Shown: positions 8,765 to 18,600, counted from the stretch's first letter. The stretch is DNA of 58,908 nucleotides from Paracoccus sp. MKU1 (GCF_001447385.1 NZ_LLWQ01000149.1:1-58908); one strand, 5' to 3'. The notes: generated by a model not told the origin, from the letters alone. Numbers and translations: made by a program.

Positions 8765-10360
8765 GTGTCAGCACCAGCGCGGCCCGAGGCCGACCTTTTC
8801 ATCATCGGCGGTGGAATCAACGGCTGCGGCATCGCGCGGGATGCGGCGGGGCGCGGGCTCTCGGTCATCCTGGCCGAACAGGGCGATCTGGCGCAGGCGA
8901 CCTCCTCGGCCTCGACCAAGCTGTTCCACGGCGGGCTGCGCTATCTGGAATTCTTCGAGTTCCGGCTGGTGCGCGAGGCGCTGGAGGAGCGCGAGACGCT
9001 GCTTGCCGCCATGCCGCATATCTCCTGGCCGATGCGCTTCGTGCTGCCCTATTCGCCCGAGATGCGCTTCCCGACCGACACGCCGACCTCGCGCGTGCTG
9101 TCCTTCGCCATGCCTTGGCTGCGCGGCCGGCGGCCGGCCTGGTTGATCCGGCTGGGACTGTTCCTTTACGACAATCTGGGCGGGCGCAGGATCCTGCCGG
9201 GGACGAAGCGGCTGGACCTGTCCCGCGATCCGCTGGGCAAGCCGCTGAAGCCGGGCTTTCGCCTCGGCTGGGAATATTCCGACTGCTGGGTGCAGGATTC
9301 GCGGCTGGTGGTGCTGAACGCCCGCGACGCGCAGGCCCGCGGCGCCACTGTCCTGACCCGCACCCGCGTCACCCATGCCGAGCGCGTGGGTAGGCTGTGG
9401 CGCATCACCACAGAAGGGGCGGGGGGAGCGCGGACCCATCATGCCCGGGCGCTGGTCAATGCCGGCGGACCATGGGTCGAGGAGGTGATCCGCGACGTGG
9501 CGCATATCCCCTCGACCAAGGGCGTGCGGCTGGTGCGCGGCAGCCATATCGTGGTGCCGCGGCTTTATGACCACGACCGCTGCTATTTCTTCCAGGGCGA
9601 GGACGGGCGGATCATCTTCGCGATCCCGTTCGAGGAGGATTTCACCCTGATCGGCACCACCGACATGGACCATCAGGGCCCGCCCGGCGAGGCGCGCTGC
9701 TCGGAGGCCGAGCGCGACTATCTCTGCGCCTTCGCCAGCCGGTATTTCGCCAAGGCCGTGACGCCCGGCCAGGTGGTCTGGACCTATTCCGGGGTGCGGC
9801 CGCTTTACGACGACGGCGCCAAATCGGCGACGGCGGCAACGCGGGACTATGTGCTCAGCCTGCATGATGGCGAGGCAGGCGGGGGCGCGCCGCTGCTCAA
9901 CGTCTTCGGCGGCAAGATCACCACCTATCGCCGGCTGGCGGAAAGCGCGTTGGCCAAGCTCGCGCCCTTCTTTCCGCAGGCGGGCGACGATTGGACGGCG
10001 CGGGTTCCGCTGCCGGGCGGCGATTTCCCGGCGGACGGGGCCGAGGATCTGGTCGCGCAATTGCAGGCCAGCCATCCGTTCCTGCCGCCGCGCCTTGCCC
10101 GCCGGCTGGTGCGCACCTATGGCACCGAGGCGTTCCTGCTGCTGGACGGTGCGGACAGCATGGCCGCGCTTGGCCGCGATTTCGGCGCCGGGCTGACCGA
10201 GGCCGAGGTGACCTGGCTGATCCGCCACGAATTCGCCCAAAGTGCCGAGGATATCCTCTGGCGTCGCACCAAGCTGGGCCTGCACATGACCGAGGCGCAG
10301 CGTCGCGAGTTGGAGGCCTTCCTGGACACGCGCCATGCCGCCCATTCGGCGGCGGAATAG
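8765..10360 (+). CDS. glpD: Glycerol-3-phosphate dehydrogenase (FAD-dependent)
   Basis: A 531-aa aerobic glycerol-3-phosphate dehydrogenase. It oxidises glycerol-3-phosphate to dihydroxyacetone phosphate and feeds electrons to quinone at the inner face of the membrane. The N-terminal FAD-binding motif FIIGGGINGCGIARDAA begins about 10 residues in. ASSASTKLFHGGLRYLE follows, and later the C-terminal domain with VFGGKITTYRRLAE. GTG 8765 is chosen because GGGGA lies 7 bp upstream and the Rossmann motif is then at the usual distance. Longer in-frame starts run through the AT-rich operator region. Confidence 0.93.
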   Translation: MSAPARPEADLFIIGGGINGCGIARDAAGRGLSVILAEQGDLAQATSSASTKLFHGGLRYLEFFEFRLVREALEERETLLAAMPHISWPMRFVLPYSPEMRFPTDTPTSRVLSFAMPWLRGRRPAWLIRLGLFLYDNLGGRRILPGTKRLDLSRDPLGKPLKPGFRLGWEYSDCWVQDSRLVVLNARDAQARGATVLTRTRVTHAERVGRLWRITTEGAGGARTHHARALVNAGGPWVEEVIRDVAHIPSTKGVRLVRGSHIVVPRLYDHDRCYFFQGEDGRIIFAIPFEEDFTLIGTTDMDHQGPPGEARCSEAERDYLCAFASRYFAKAVTPGQVVWTYSGVRPLYDDGAKSATAATRDYVLSLHDGEAGGGAPLLNVFGGKITTYRRLAESALAKLAPFFPQAGDDWTARVPLPGGDFPADGAEDLVAQLQASHPFLPPRLARRLVRTYGTEAFLLLDGADSMAALGRDFGAGLTEAEVTWLIRHEFAQSAEDILWRRTKLGLHMTEAQRRELEAFLDTRHAAHSAAE

Positions 10361-11152
10361 CGGAGGCAGGTTTCGCCGGGCTTGCAGGCCGTTTCTGGCT
10401 CGGGGGGCAAGGATGCCTGTCCGGGGTTCTCAGCCGGAATGCCGCGGGCCACGGTAGCGGCCCGGCAATCCGTCACGGCAAAAGACGGCTCACTCCAGGC
10501 CCAGGGCCCGCCGTTCTCGGAGAACCTCGTCAGGAAATCGGCCCGCAACACCACGCCGTCGAGCTTTGCCCGCAGCTCCATCGCGTAGCGCATCCAGCCC
10601 TCGGGGATGGGATCGCTGTTCACCGGGCTGAAATCGGGCGGCGTGATCTATGCGCAGATGCGCACCCCGATCAGCGGGCTGGCGCGCAAGGGCCGGGTGG
10701 TCGGCATGAACATCGTCGAGATCACGCCCAGGAAGGACGTGAACGGAATCACCGCCGGTCGCTTCGTCTGCATGATGATCGGCGCGGCCGTCCGCGTGGG
10801 GTATTTCGATGGACCTCTGCCCGGTTTGGCGATGCATCCCGGCCGAGGAACCCGGCAGATACGCTCGGCCCTTGCTCCCCGAGGCCTGGGGCCGCGCCCG
10901 GCCTGGCGACCGTAAGGCCCTTGGCCGGGATCGCCCAGGCCAAGCGCCATGGTGACCGCCCTTGGGGCGGCGAGCGCGGCGCTTCGGTGTCCGACTGGAG
11001 GGCACCGCGCCGCTGCCAGGATCGGCGCAATCGGCCGGGAAACCCCGCGTCACGGTGGTCGAGCGAGCGGTTCTGCCGCGCCGCAGGCCGCTGCCGGATT
11101 CGGGTCCCGGCCGCTGCGGCGGATATATTGCCTTGGATATGGGGTTGAACAT
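10361..11152. other. Gene-poor stretch with decayed coding sequence
   Basis: About 790 bp without an intact gene between glpD and the LysR gene. The plus strand holds an agmatinase-like relic (listed separately). On the minus strand near 10620-10480 a stretch beginning NSDPIPEGWMRYAMELRAKL looks protein-like, but it has no clear end and I do not recognise it. The remainder shows no family signature. This is probably a graveyard of lost genes. Confidence 0.5.
10607..10815 (+). pseudogene. Agmatinase/ureohydrolase C-terminal relic
   Basis: The translated stretch GLARKGRVVGMNIVEITPRK followed by DVNGITAGRFVCMMIGAAVR and VGYFDG matches the C-terminal end of agmatinase-family ureohydrolases, which normally read V(V/A)G(M/F)D(V/L)VE(I/V)(T/A)P..D.NGIT. 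The usual aspartate after VVGM is Asn here. The metal-binding N-terminal two thirds are missing, and the frame runs on past the normal end. It is therefore a degraded fragment. Confidence 0.65.
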
Positions 11153-12019
11153 CTAGGCCCTTATCAGCTCCCAGAAGGCCTGCGCGGCAGGGCTCAGGTG
11201 CCGGTCCTTGCTGTGCGCCTTTCTGAGTTCGCGCCAGCTTTTCGGGTCTTCGGGCACCACGAACTCCAACTGCTCGGGGCTGTGGTAAATGGCGCTTTCA
11301 GGCAGGACCGTGGCGCCCAGCCCGCTGCGGACAAAGGCCAGCAGCGCGGTGGTATTGCGCGCCTCCAGATTGCAATGCAGCAGCAGGCCGGAAACCAGCT
11401 CGGACCCGACCAGGTGGCAAAGCGGGTTCTCGATCAGCGGCTCCAGTTCCAGCAGCCTCCATGACGGGGCGGCACCCGAGCCGACCGCCTGCGAGATCGG
11501 CCCGCCCGCCCGGCAGACGATGCCGAGCGCGTCGCGCCGGATCACCTCGCCGATCTGGTGATCCTCGGCCGAGGTCGAGAGGATGCCGATATCCGCCTCG
11601 TCCAGCTTGATGCGGCGGCGGACGGTCGCGGTATCGACATCGCTGATCTCCAGCCGCACATCGGGCCGCTGGCGGCGGAAGCGGGCGATGATCTCGGGCA
11701 GCAGGTCCATGGTCGCCGAGGGCACGGCGGCGATGCGCACCAGGCCCGCCGTGGATTTGGCGTGCCGCCGGATCGCCGAGGCGCTGCGGTCGAAGGCGTC
11801 CAGCGCCCGGTTCGCTTCCTCCAGCACCAGCGCGCCCAGGGGCGTCAGGCGGTTCTTGCGGTCGGTCTCGAACAGCTCGGCGCCCAGATTGTCCTGTAAT
11901 TGCGACAGCATCATCGAGATGGCCGAGGGCGTGCGGCCCAGAACCGCCGAGGCGCGGCCGAGCGAGCCTTCCTCGGCCACGACCTGAAAGACACGCAGCA
12001 TCTCCAGCTTGATCGACAT
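11153..12019 (-). CDS. LysR-family transcriptional regulator
   Basis: A 288-aa LysR regulator. The winged helix-turn-helix is at residues 1-62 (MLRVFQVVAEEGSLGRASAV then LGRTPSAISMMLSQLQDNLG). The effector-binding domain starts near residue 90 (VRIAAVPSATMDLLPEII). It is divergent from the aldehyde dehydrogenase at 12116, which is the classic arrangement of a LysR gene and its target operon. It probably controls the 12116-18979 cluster in response to a substrate or intermediate; the inducer is unknown. Confidence 0.92.
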   Translation of the reverse strand: MSIKLEMLRVFQVVAEEGSLGRASAVLGRTPSAISMMLSQLQDNLGAELFETDRKNRLTPLGALVLEEANRALDAFDRSASAIRRHAKSTAGLVRIAAVPSATMDLLPEIIARFRRQRPDVRLEISDVDTATVRRRIKLDEADIGILSTSAEDHQIGEVIRRDALGIVCRAGGPISQAVGSGAAPSWRLLELEPLIENPLCHLVGSELVSGLLLHCNLEARNTTALLAFVRSGLGATVLPESAIYHSPEQLEFVVPEDPKSWRELRKAHSKDRHLSPAAQAFWELIRA

Positions 12020-12115
12020 TCAGAAATCCTGAAATAATATTCAATTGTTTAAGATTGATTGAAATTACCGCGGGAGTCTATCTGTTTTCGGCAAATGCAG
12101 ACCGGAGGCAGATCC
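12020..12115. promoter_or_regulatory. LysR operator / divergent promoter region
   Basis: This 96-bp AT-rich gap lies between the LysR gene and its presumed target operon. It contains an interrupted dyad around 12040-12066 with outer arms TTCAA and TTGAA, which fits the T-N11-A style of LysR boxes. CGGAGG at 12102-12107 is the ribosome binding site of the aldehyde dehydrogenase gene. Confidence 0.5.
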
Positions 12116-13564
12116 ATGACCGAGACCAGACTCTACATCGACGGCCAATGGCAGTCCGGCGCGACCACGGTGGAAAACCGCAATCCCTCGGACCTGGGCG
12201 ATGTGATCGGCCACTTCGCGCAGGCCGGCGCCGCGCAGTTGGACGAGGCGCTGGCGGCGGCGCGCCGCGCGCAGCCGGCATGGTGGGCGGCCGGCATCCA
12301 GAAGCGGCACGACGTGCTGATGGCCATCGGCACCGCGCTGATGGCACGGGCCGAGGAGATCGGCCGCATGATCGCGCGCGAGGAAGGCAAGCCGCTGGCC
12401 GAGGGCAAGGGCGAGGTCTATCGGGCCGGCCAGTTCTTCACCTATTCGGCGGCCGAGGCGCTGCGCAACCAGGGCGACCTGGCCGAAAGCGTCCGGCCGG
12501 GCATCGAGATCGACGTGCGGCGCGAACCGGTGGGCGTGGTGGCGATCATCTCGCCCTGGAACTTCCCGGTCGCCACGCCGGCCTGGAAGATCGCGCCGGC
12601 GCTGGCCTATGGCAATGCCGTGGTCTGGAAACCGGCGAACCTGACCCCGGCCAGCGCCATCATGCTGGCCGAGATCATCGCCCGGCAGGACATTCCGAAA
12701 GGCGTCTTCAACCTCGTCGCCGGGCCGGGGCGCGAGGTCGGCCAGCGGCTGGTCGAAAGCCCGCTGGTCGATGCGATCAGCTTCACCGGCTCGGTCCCGG
12801 TCGGGCGCGGCATCGCCGCTGCCGCCACCGCGAACATGACCAAGTTGCAGATGGAGATGGGCTCGAAGAACCCGATGATCGTCATGGACGATGCCGATCT
12901 GGACCTGGCCGTCGCCCATGCCGCCAATGCGGCTTTCGGCGGCACCGGGCAGAAATGCACCGCCGCCTCGCGGCTGATCGTGCATGAGGCGGTCCACGAC
13001 GCCTTTGTCGAGCGGCTGGTGGCGGCGGCCAGGGCGCTGAAGGTCGGCCATGCGCTGGACCAGGGCACGCAGATCGGCCCGGTGGTCAGCGAGGGGCAGC
13101 TGCAACAGAACCTGGACTATATCCGCATCGGCAAGGAGGAAGGCGCCGAGCTGCTTTGCGGCGGCGGGCGGCTGGAGCGGCCGACGCCGGGCCATTACAT
13201 GGCCCCAGCCGTCTTTGCCGGCACCCGCAACGACATGCGCATCAACCGCGAAGAGATGTTCGCGCCGATCACCTGCGTCATTCGCGCCGGCAGCTATGAC
13301 GAGGCGCTGGCCATCGCCAATGACAGCGCCTTCGGGCTGACGGCGGGCATCATGACCCGCAGCCTGGCGCGCGCCAGCCATTTCCGCGCCAATATGCGGG
13401 CGGGCTGCGTGATGGTGAACCTGCCGACGGCGGGCACCGATTACCACGTGCCCTTCGGCGGGCGCGGCGCCTCCAGCTTCGGCCCGCGCGAACAGGGCCG
13501 CTATGCCGCCGAGTTCTATACCACCGTGAAGACCGCCTATGTCGCGGCGGGGGTGCCGGAATGA
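12116..13564 (+). CDS. NAD(P)-dependent aldehyde dehydrogenase
   Basis: A 482-aa aldehyde dehydrogenase. Visible motifs are SPWNFPVATPAWKIAPALAY (residues ~143-163), the cofactor-loop motif FTGSVPVGRGI (~223), catalytic Glu in LQMEMGSKNP (~247), catalytic Cys in GGTGQKCTAASR (~280), and a C-terminal PFGGRGASSFGPREQG. The overall pattern is closest to alpha-ketoglutarate-semialdehyde or succinate-semialdehyde dehydrogenases, so an acidic aldehyde is a reasonable guess. It is first in a cluster with a dipeptidase and a BCCT transporter. CGGAGG precedes the ATG. Confidence 0.9.
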   Translation: MTETRLYIDGQWQSGATTVENRNPSDLGDVIGHFAQAGAAQLDEALAAARRAQPAWWAAGIQKRHDVLMAIGTALMARAEEIGRMIAREEGKPLAEGKGEVYRAGQFFTYSAAEALRNQGDLAESVRPGIEIDVRREPVGVVAIISPWNFPVATPAWKIAPALAYGNAVVWKPANLTPASAIMLAEIIARQDIPKGVFNLVAGPGREVGQRLVESPLVDAISFTGSVPVGRGIAAAATANMTKLQMEMGSKNPMIVMDDADLDLAVAHAANAAFGGTGQKCTAASRLIVHEAVHDAFVERLVAAARALKVGHALDQGTQIGPVVSEGQLQQNLDYIRIGKEEGAELLCGGGRLERPTPGHYMAPAVFAGTRNDMRINREEMFAPITCVIRAGSYDEALAIANDSAFGLTAGIMTRSLARASHFRANMRAGCVMVNLPTAGTDYHVPFGGRGASSFGPREQGRYAAEFYTTVKTAYVAAGVPE

Positions 13565-14577
13565 GCCGCGCGCCGCTGATCGACGGGCTGCAATATGCGA
13601 ACTGGTCGGAGGGCATCTTCCGCCAGATGCGCCAGGGCGGGCTGGACGCCGTGCATGTCACGATCACCTATCACGAGACCTTCCGCGAGACGGTGTTGAA
13701 CATCGAACGCTGGAACCGCTGGTTCGAGCGTTTCCCCGAGCTGATCCTGCCCGGCCGCAGCGCCGCGGACATCCGGCTGGCGCAAGAAACCGGGCGCACG
13801 GCGATCTTCTTCGGCGCGCAGAACCCGTCCTGCATCGAGGACGATATCGGCCTGGTCGAGATCCTGCATACGCTGGGCCTGCGCTTCATGCAGCTGAGCT
13901 ACAACAACCAGTCGCTGCTCGCCTCGGGCTGCTACGAGGCCGAGGATACCGGCCTGACCCGCATGGGCCGCGCGGTGGTGGCCGAGATGAACCGGGTGGG
14001 GCTGGTCGTGGACATGAGCCATTCCGGCGACCGCTCGACGCTGGAGGCCATCGAGCATTCCAGCCGCCCCATCGCCATCACCCATGCCAATGCGAAAAGC
14101 TGGCATCCGGCGCTGCGCAACAAGACCGACGATGTGCTGCGGGCGCTCGGCCAGTCGGGGGGCATGCTGGGGGTTTCGACCTATCCGCATCACCTGCGTA
14201 ACGGCAGCGCCTGCACGCTTCAGGATTTCTGCGACATGGTGGCCCGGACGGCGGACATCACCGGGCCGCAGAACATCGGCATCGGCACCGACCTGTGCCA
14301 GGACCAGCCGGATTCCATCGTCGAATGGATGCGGGTCGGGCGCTGGACCAAGGGCGTGGATTACGGCGAAGGCAGCGCCGAGGCGCCGGGCTTTCCCGCG
14401 CCGGTGACCTGGCACCGCGACAATCGCGACCTCGCCGGCTTTGCCGAGGGGCTGCGCAAGGCCGGCCTGTCCCAGCCCGAGATCGACGGCGTGATGGGCG
14501 GCAACTGGGCGCGTTTCTATGCCGAAAGCTTCGGGCCGCTCGATGCCCGCACACCGATCCAGCGGGCGGCCGAATAG
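13561..14577 (+). CDS. Membrane-dipeptidase-like M19 family protein
   Basis: A 338-aa member of peptidase family M19 (renal dipeptidase fold, amidohydrolase-like zinc enzyme). Visible signatures are FFGAQNPSCIEDDIGLVEIL, LRFMQLSYNN, VVDMSHSGDRSTLEAIEHSS (metal-site His region), PIAITHAN and IGIGTDLCQD. M19 proteins occur in betaine/dimethylglycine catabolic gene sets such as that of Pseudomonas, where their substrate is not a simple dipeptide. Its ATG overlaps the aldehyde dehydrogenase stop (ATGA), so the two are co-translated. The substrate here is unknown. Confidence 0.88.
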   Translation: MSRAPLIDGLQYANWSEGIFRQMRQGGLDAVHVTITYHETFRETVLNIERWNRWFERFPELILPGRSAADIRLAQETGRTAIFFGAQNPSCIEDDIGLVEILHTLGLRFMQLSYNNQSLLASGCYEAEDTGLTRMGRAVVAEMNRVGLVVDMSHSGDRSTLEAIEHSSRPIAITHANAKSWHPALRNKTDDVLRALGQSGGMLGVSTYPHHLRNGSACTLQDFCDMVARTADITGPQNIGIGTDLCQDQPDSIVEWMRVGRWTKGVDYGEGSAEAPGFPAPVTWHRDNRDLAGFAEGLRKAGLSQPEIDGVMGGNWARFYAESFGPLDARTPIQRAAE

Positions 14578-14617
14578 CGCCGCCGGCCCGGATTTCTTTG
14601 TCCGAGGGAGGAAGGAC

Positions 14618-16171
14618 ATGAGCAATCTCGACATTCCACGGGGGATCTCCGGCGCCTGGCGCCGGGTCAACCTGCCGCTTCTGGGCATCACGGCGGGCTT
14701 CATCCTGCTGTTCTGCCTGCTGGCCGTCGCCGATCTGGCGCGGCTCAGCGCGATGATCGACCAGGGCTTTGCCATTTCGGCGCGGATCTTCGGTCTTTAC
14801 TGGCAGATCCTGCTGTTCGCGACGCTGGCGATCAGCATCGTGCTGCTGTTCATGCCGGGCAGCGGCGTCAAGCTGGGCGGGCTGGAGAGGCCCGAGTTCA
14901 CCACCTTCCAATGGGCGGCGATGATCATGACCACGCTGCTTGCCGGCGGCGGCGTGTTCTGGGCGGCAGGAGAGCCGATCGCGCATTTCATCTCGACCCC
15001 GCCCTATTTCGCCGGGTCGAGCGCCGATCCGCAATCGCTCGCCACCATCGGCCTGGCGCAGGCCTATCTGCACTGGGGCTTCCTGGCCTGGGCGATCCTG
15101 GGGTCGCTGACCACGGTGATGCTGATGCATTACCATTACGACAAGGGCCTGCCGCTGGCGCCGCGCACCCTGCTTTATCCGGTCTTCGGCGCGCGCGCGA
15201 TCCACGGCTGGATCGGCACCGCGGCGGATGCCTGCTGCGTGATCGCGGTGGTGGCCGGCACGGTCGGACCCATCGGCTTCCTGGGCCTGCAACTCTCCTA
15301 TGGGCTGAACGCGCTGTTCGGTTTGCCCGACAGCTTCGCCACGCAAAGCACGCTGATCCTGCTGCTGGTCACGATCTACACCATCTCGGCCATCACCGGG
15401 CTCGAGCGCGGCATCCAGTTCATGTCGCGCTGGAACCTGATCCTCGCCTTCGGCCTCCTTGTCTTCATCCTGCTGTTCGGCCCGACCTGGGCGATCCTTT
15501 CGGGCTTCTTCGGCGGTCTCGGGCTGTATCTGGAGAACTTCGCCGGCATGGCCTTCCATCGCGGCGATGCGGGGCTGTTCGGAGAGCCGGGCTGGCTGGG
15601 CTGGTGGACGGTGTTCTTCTGGGGCTGGTTTCTTGGTTACGGCCCGATGATGGCGATCTTCGTGGCGCGGGTCAGCCGGGGCCGCACCAACCGCCAGATC
15701 ATCCTGCTGCTGTCGATCTTTGCGCCGCTGATCACCAATTTCTGGTTCACCATCATCGGCGGCACCGGTATCGCGCTGGAGCAGGCCGCGCCGGGGGTGA
15801 TTTCCGGCCCGTTCGAGGGCTTCAACCTGCCGGCGGCGCTGCTGGCGATCACCTCGAACCTGCCGGCCGGCTTCCTGGTGTCGCTGCTGTTCCTGGTGCT
15901 GACCATGTTCTTTGTCGCCACCACCAGCGACTCGATGAGCTATGTGATCTCGACCTCGATGTCGGATGGCGAGCCCTCGACGCCGCTGCGCGCCTTCTGG
16001 GGCGTGGCGATGGGGGTGATGGCGCTGATCCTGATCGCCACCAGCACCGGCGGCATCGACAAGCTGCAAAGCTTCATCGTCATTACCGCCGTGCCGGTGT
16101 CGCTGATCCTGCTGCCCTCGCTTTGGGACGCCATCCGCATCACGCGGCTGCTGGGCCAGGGCCGGAAATAG
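14618..16171 (+). CDS. BCCT-family betaine/carnitine/choline-type transporter
   Basis: A 517-aa inner-membrane carrier with about 12 hydrophobic segments. It belongs to the betaine-carnitine-choline transporter family, seen in TTLLAGGGVFWAAGEPIAHF, the sequence GWFLGYGPMMAIFVARVSRG followed by RTNRQ (the conserved segment 8/9 loop), and FFVATTSDSMSYVISTSMS. The strong ribosome site GAGGGAGGAAGG is just upstream of ATG 14618. BCCT carriers take up quaternary or tertiary amines. Placed between a dipeptidase and unknown genes, it probably imports the substrate of this cluster. Confidence 0.92.
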   Translation: MSNLDIPRGISGAWRRVNLPLLGITAGFILLFCLLAVADLARLSAMIDQGFAISARIFGLYWQILLFATLAISIVLLFMPGSGVKLGGLERPEFTTFQWAAMIMTTLLAGGGVFWAAGEPIAHFISTPPYFAGSSADPQSLATIGLAQAYLHWGFLAWAILGSLTTVMLMHYHYDKGLPLAPRTLLYPVFGARAIHGWIGTAADACCVIAVVAGTVGPIGFLGLQLSYGLNALFGLPDSFATQSTLILLLVTIYTISAITGLERGIQFMSRWNLILAFGLLVFILLFGPTWAILSGFFGGLGLYLENFAGMAFHRGDAGLFGEPGWLGWWTVFFWGWFLGYGPMMAIFVARVSRGRTNRQIILLLSIFAPLITNFWFTIIGGTGIALEQAAPGVISGPFEGFNLPAALLAITSNLPAGFLVSLLFLVLTMFFVATTSDSMSYVISTSMSDGEPSTPLRAFWGVAMGVMALILIATSTGGIDKLQSFIVITAVPVSLILLPSLWDAIRITRLLGQGRK

Positions 16172-16222
16172 GCATCGGGCGGGCAACCCGATCCGTTGCC
16201 CGCCACCCGAGAGGAGCGGATA

Positions 16223-17902
16223 ATGCAGACCATGACCCATGACATCGTCCCTGCCGAGCCTGCCGGCCTGCTGCGCCCGCCCGCGCAGGTCATGCGGCTG
16301 GCGCGGCTCGGCTGCGCCCATCCGATGCGGCTGTCCTTCCTGCGCGTGCTGCTGCGCCGGGTGCGGCGCGAGGGCTGGGTCTTCGACCGGCCGCTGTGGC
16401 AGGTCGATGCGCGGGGCGTCGGCCGGGCCGTCTATCGCGCCCGCGGGCCGCGGCGCACTTATTGCCTCGTCGCCTTCGCGCATGACCTTCCCGACGAGAT
16501 GCGCTCGGACCGGGTGATCGCCACGGCCTGGGACGCGACCTTCGCCCTGTTCGACGGCGAGCCCTCCGAGGCGGACCTGGATCGGCTGGCCGCGAACGTC
16601 CCCTTGCAGGAGGCGGGCCGGATCACCGCCGCCGAACTGACGCTGAGCCGCGCCAACCGCTCGGTGCGGCTGTTCGCCCATGTGGTGGACCGTCTGGCCG
16701 CGGGGCAGCAACCCGATGCGGCCGAGATCGAGGCGGTCGGCTATCTGATGCGGACCACCGCCGTCTATGGCTCGGGCAAGTTCGGCGCTGCCGACCGCGA
16801 CAGGATCGCCGACCGGCCCGAGCTTGCGGCGCCTTTCCAGGCCGAGATGCTGACGGTCTGGCTGATCCGCGAATTCACCTTCGACATCGTCGAGCATCTG
16901 GCCCATGCGCAGGGCGGCGACCGGGCCGTCCGGCTGGACCCGGCGCTGCGCCGCCGGCTGGGCGTCGGCAATTCGACCGGGCTGGGCATGGCGCCCTTTC
17001 TGGTCAAGCATCCCAATCTGCTGAACAACTGGATCGCCGCCCGCGAAACCGCGCTGGCGCGGGTGCGGGCGCTGCCCTCGGCCACGCCCGAGGCCGTGCT
17101 GGCCCTGCGCCGTGCCCTGGCGGACGCACAGCAGAACGCCGCTGCCTGGCAGTCCTCGCATGACTTGCAGGTCCCGAAGCTCGCTGATCTGCGCGCGGAT
17201 CTGGACCGCATCGCGGATTGGCTGCGCAGCTGGCCCGGCCGCGAGCCGCATCCTTGGGACGCGCTCTGGCGGCGGGCCGAGGCCGCGTTGACGCTGGAGG
17301 GGCAGGAGGCACTGGTTTCCCTGCTGATCGAGCCGCATGGCGCGCTGGTCGACGATCTTGCCGATGCGATGGGCGCCGACGAGGCTGCGCTGGCGCGGCT
17401 GGACGGCGCGATGCGGCTGGCCGAAGTCGGGGCGGTGCTGGCGCGCAACTACGCCTGGGCGCTGGAGATCGACTTTGCCGATCCGGCGAACCAGGCGCGG
17501 TTCTGGTATGTCTCGGAGGAAAAGCTGGAGCCCCGCATCGGCGAGCGTTTCGCCGAGCCGGGCGCCGAGTTGGAACAACCGCTCTGCATCGCAAGGATGG
17601 CCAGCGAGCTGCATCAGGCCCTGCGCGACCTGCCTGGGGACATGACGCTGGCCGCCTTCCTGTTGCAAAGCCCGCAGCATCGCGCCATGGCCCGGCGCGT
17701 GCAGATGACCCGCCACGCCCCCTATGCCGAGATCCGCGACAACCTGATCGCGGCGGATGTGCTGCCCATCGACATGATGCGCTGCAAGCTGGCCTTCTTC
17801 GGCGCCAGTCATTTCGACCCGCGTTCCGATAAATGGGTGCGGATCAGCCTGTTCCAGGGCGAGCCGTCGCCGTCCGATCTTGGTCAAGGAGGCCGCGCAT
17901 GA
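16223..17902 (+). CDS. Conserved protein of unknown function
   Basis: A 559-aa soluble protein with no signal peptide or membrane segment that I can see. It is rich in Ala, Arg and Leu. It starts at ATG 16223 with GAGAGGAGCG upstream. I do not recognise a family. Notable stretches are GVGNSTGLGMAPFLVKHPNL (~250) and RRVQMTRHAPYAEIRDNLIA near the C-terminus. It overlaps the next gene by ATGA. Its fixed place between a BCCT transporter and a DUF3726 protein suggests an enzyme in the same catabolic pathway. Confidence 0.75.
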   Translation: MQTMTHDIVPAEPAGLLRPPAQVMRLARLGCAHPMRLSFLRVLLRRVRREGWVFDRPLWQVDARGVGRAVYRARGPRRTYCLVAFAHDLPDEMRSDRVIATAWDATFALFDGEPSEADLDRLAANVPLQEAGRITAAELTLSRANRSVRLFAHVVDRLAAGQQPDAAEIEAVGYLMRTTAVYGSGKFGAADRDRIADRPELAAPFQAEMLTVWLIREFTFDIVEHLAHAQGGDRAVRLDPALRRRLGVGNSTGLGMAPFLVKHPNLLNNWIAARETALARVRALPSATPEAVLALRRALADAQQNAAAWQSSHDLQVPKLADLRADLDRIADWLRSWPGREPHPWDALWRRAEAALTLEGQEALVSLLIEPHGALVDDLADAMGADEAALARLDGAMRLAEVGAVLARNYAWALEIDFADPANQARFWYVSEEKLEPRIGERFAEPGAELEQPLCIARMASELHQALRDLPGDMTLAAFLLQSPQHRAMARRVQMTRHAPYAEIRDNLIAADVLPIDMMRCKLAFFGASHFDPRSDKWVRISLFQGEPSPSDLGQGGRA

Positions 17903-18600
17903 TCCTGTCGGATATCAAATCCGCACCCGCGACGGCGCCGATCGACGCGGTGCTCCTGTCGCGCAACGAGACCGAGGCGCTCTGCCTCAAGGCCGCGCGC
18001 GGCGCCGGGATGAGCTGGGGGCTGGCCGAGGAAGCCGCCTTCGCCGCCGGCTGGCTCGGCGCCCATGGCATCGACGGCGCCGGGGCGCTGCTGAGGCATC
18101 TCGATGCCGTCGGTGCTGCCAAGTTCGATCAGTTGCGGCCTTGGCCGCAGCCCGGATATTGGCGTGCGGCCTCAGACGGCGTGCTGTGCCCGATCTGCCT
18201 TGGCTCGGCCCTGCTCGATCATGCCGGGCTGGCGGATGGTCCCTTTGCCGCGCCCGTGCAGACGGATGCGGCGAGCCAGCCGGTGCTGTTGGCGCCGTTC
18301 CTGGCCGAGGCCGGCGCCCGTCTCGGCGGCGCGATCTCGCTGTCCTGCGCGGGGTTGGCGCTGTCGCTCGGAGCCGGCCAGCCGGATACGCAGGCGCTCG
18401 CGGCACTGGCGGGGATCGCGACCGCCCCCGTCAGACTGGCGCCTTCGGCATTCGCCCCTTGCCCCTCCATGCCGATGCAGCCGGCGGCGGTTTCCACCGC
18501 CACCATCGCGACGCTGGAAGCCTATGCGCTGCGCATCACCGTTCCCGCGACCGAAGCCTCGCGCCGCGGCGCGGGGGCAGGCAGCAATGACAATGACTGA
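17899..18600 (+). CDS. DUF3726-like protein
   Basis: A 233-aa protein that looks like the DUF3726 family, with LSRNETEALCLKAARGAGMS followed by WGLAEEAAFAAGWL near the N-terminus. The function is unknown. The start overlaps the stop of the 559-aa gene (ATGA) and is preceded by AAGGAGG, so both are made together. The Asn/Glu/Cys-containing N-terminal motif could be catalytic, but that is speculation. Confidence 0.7.
   Translation: MILSDIKSAPATAPIDAVLLSRNETEALCLKAARGAGMSWGLAEEAAFAAGWLGAHGIDGAGALLRHLDAVGAAKFDQLRPWPQPGYWRAASDGVLCPICLGSALLDHAGLADGPFAAPVQTDAASQPVLLAPFLAEAGARLGGAISLSCAGLALSLGAGQPDTQALAALAGIATAPVRLAPSAFAPCPSMPMQPAAVSTATIATLEAYALRITVPATEASRRGAGAGSNDND

Noticed and set aside
14258..17887. 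A minus-strand open frame of about 1,200 codons
   Set aside because: It lies antisense to the dipeptidase, BCCT and 559-aa genes, is full of His/Arg/Gln/Pro repeats typical of GC-rich shadows, and matches no family.
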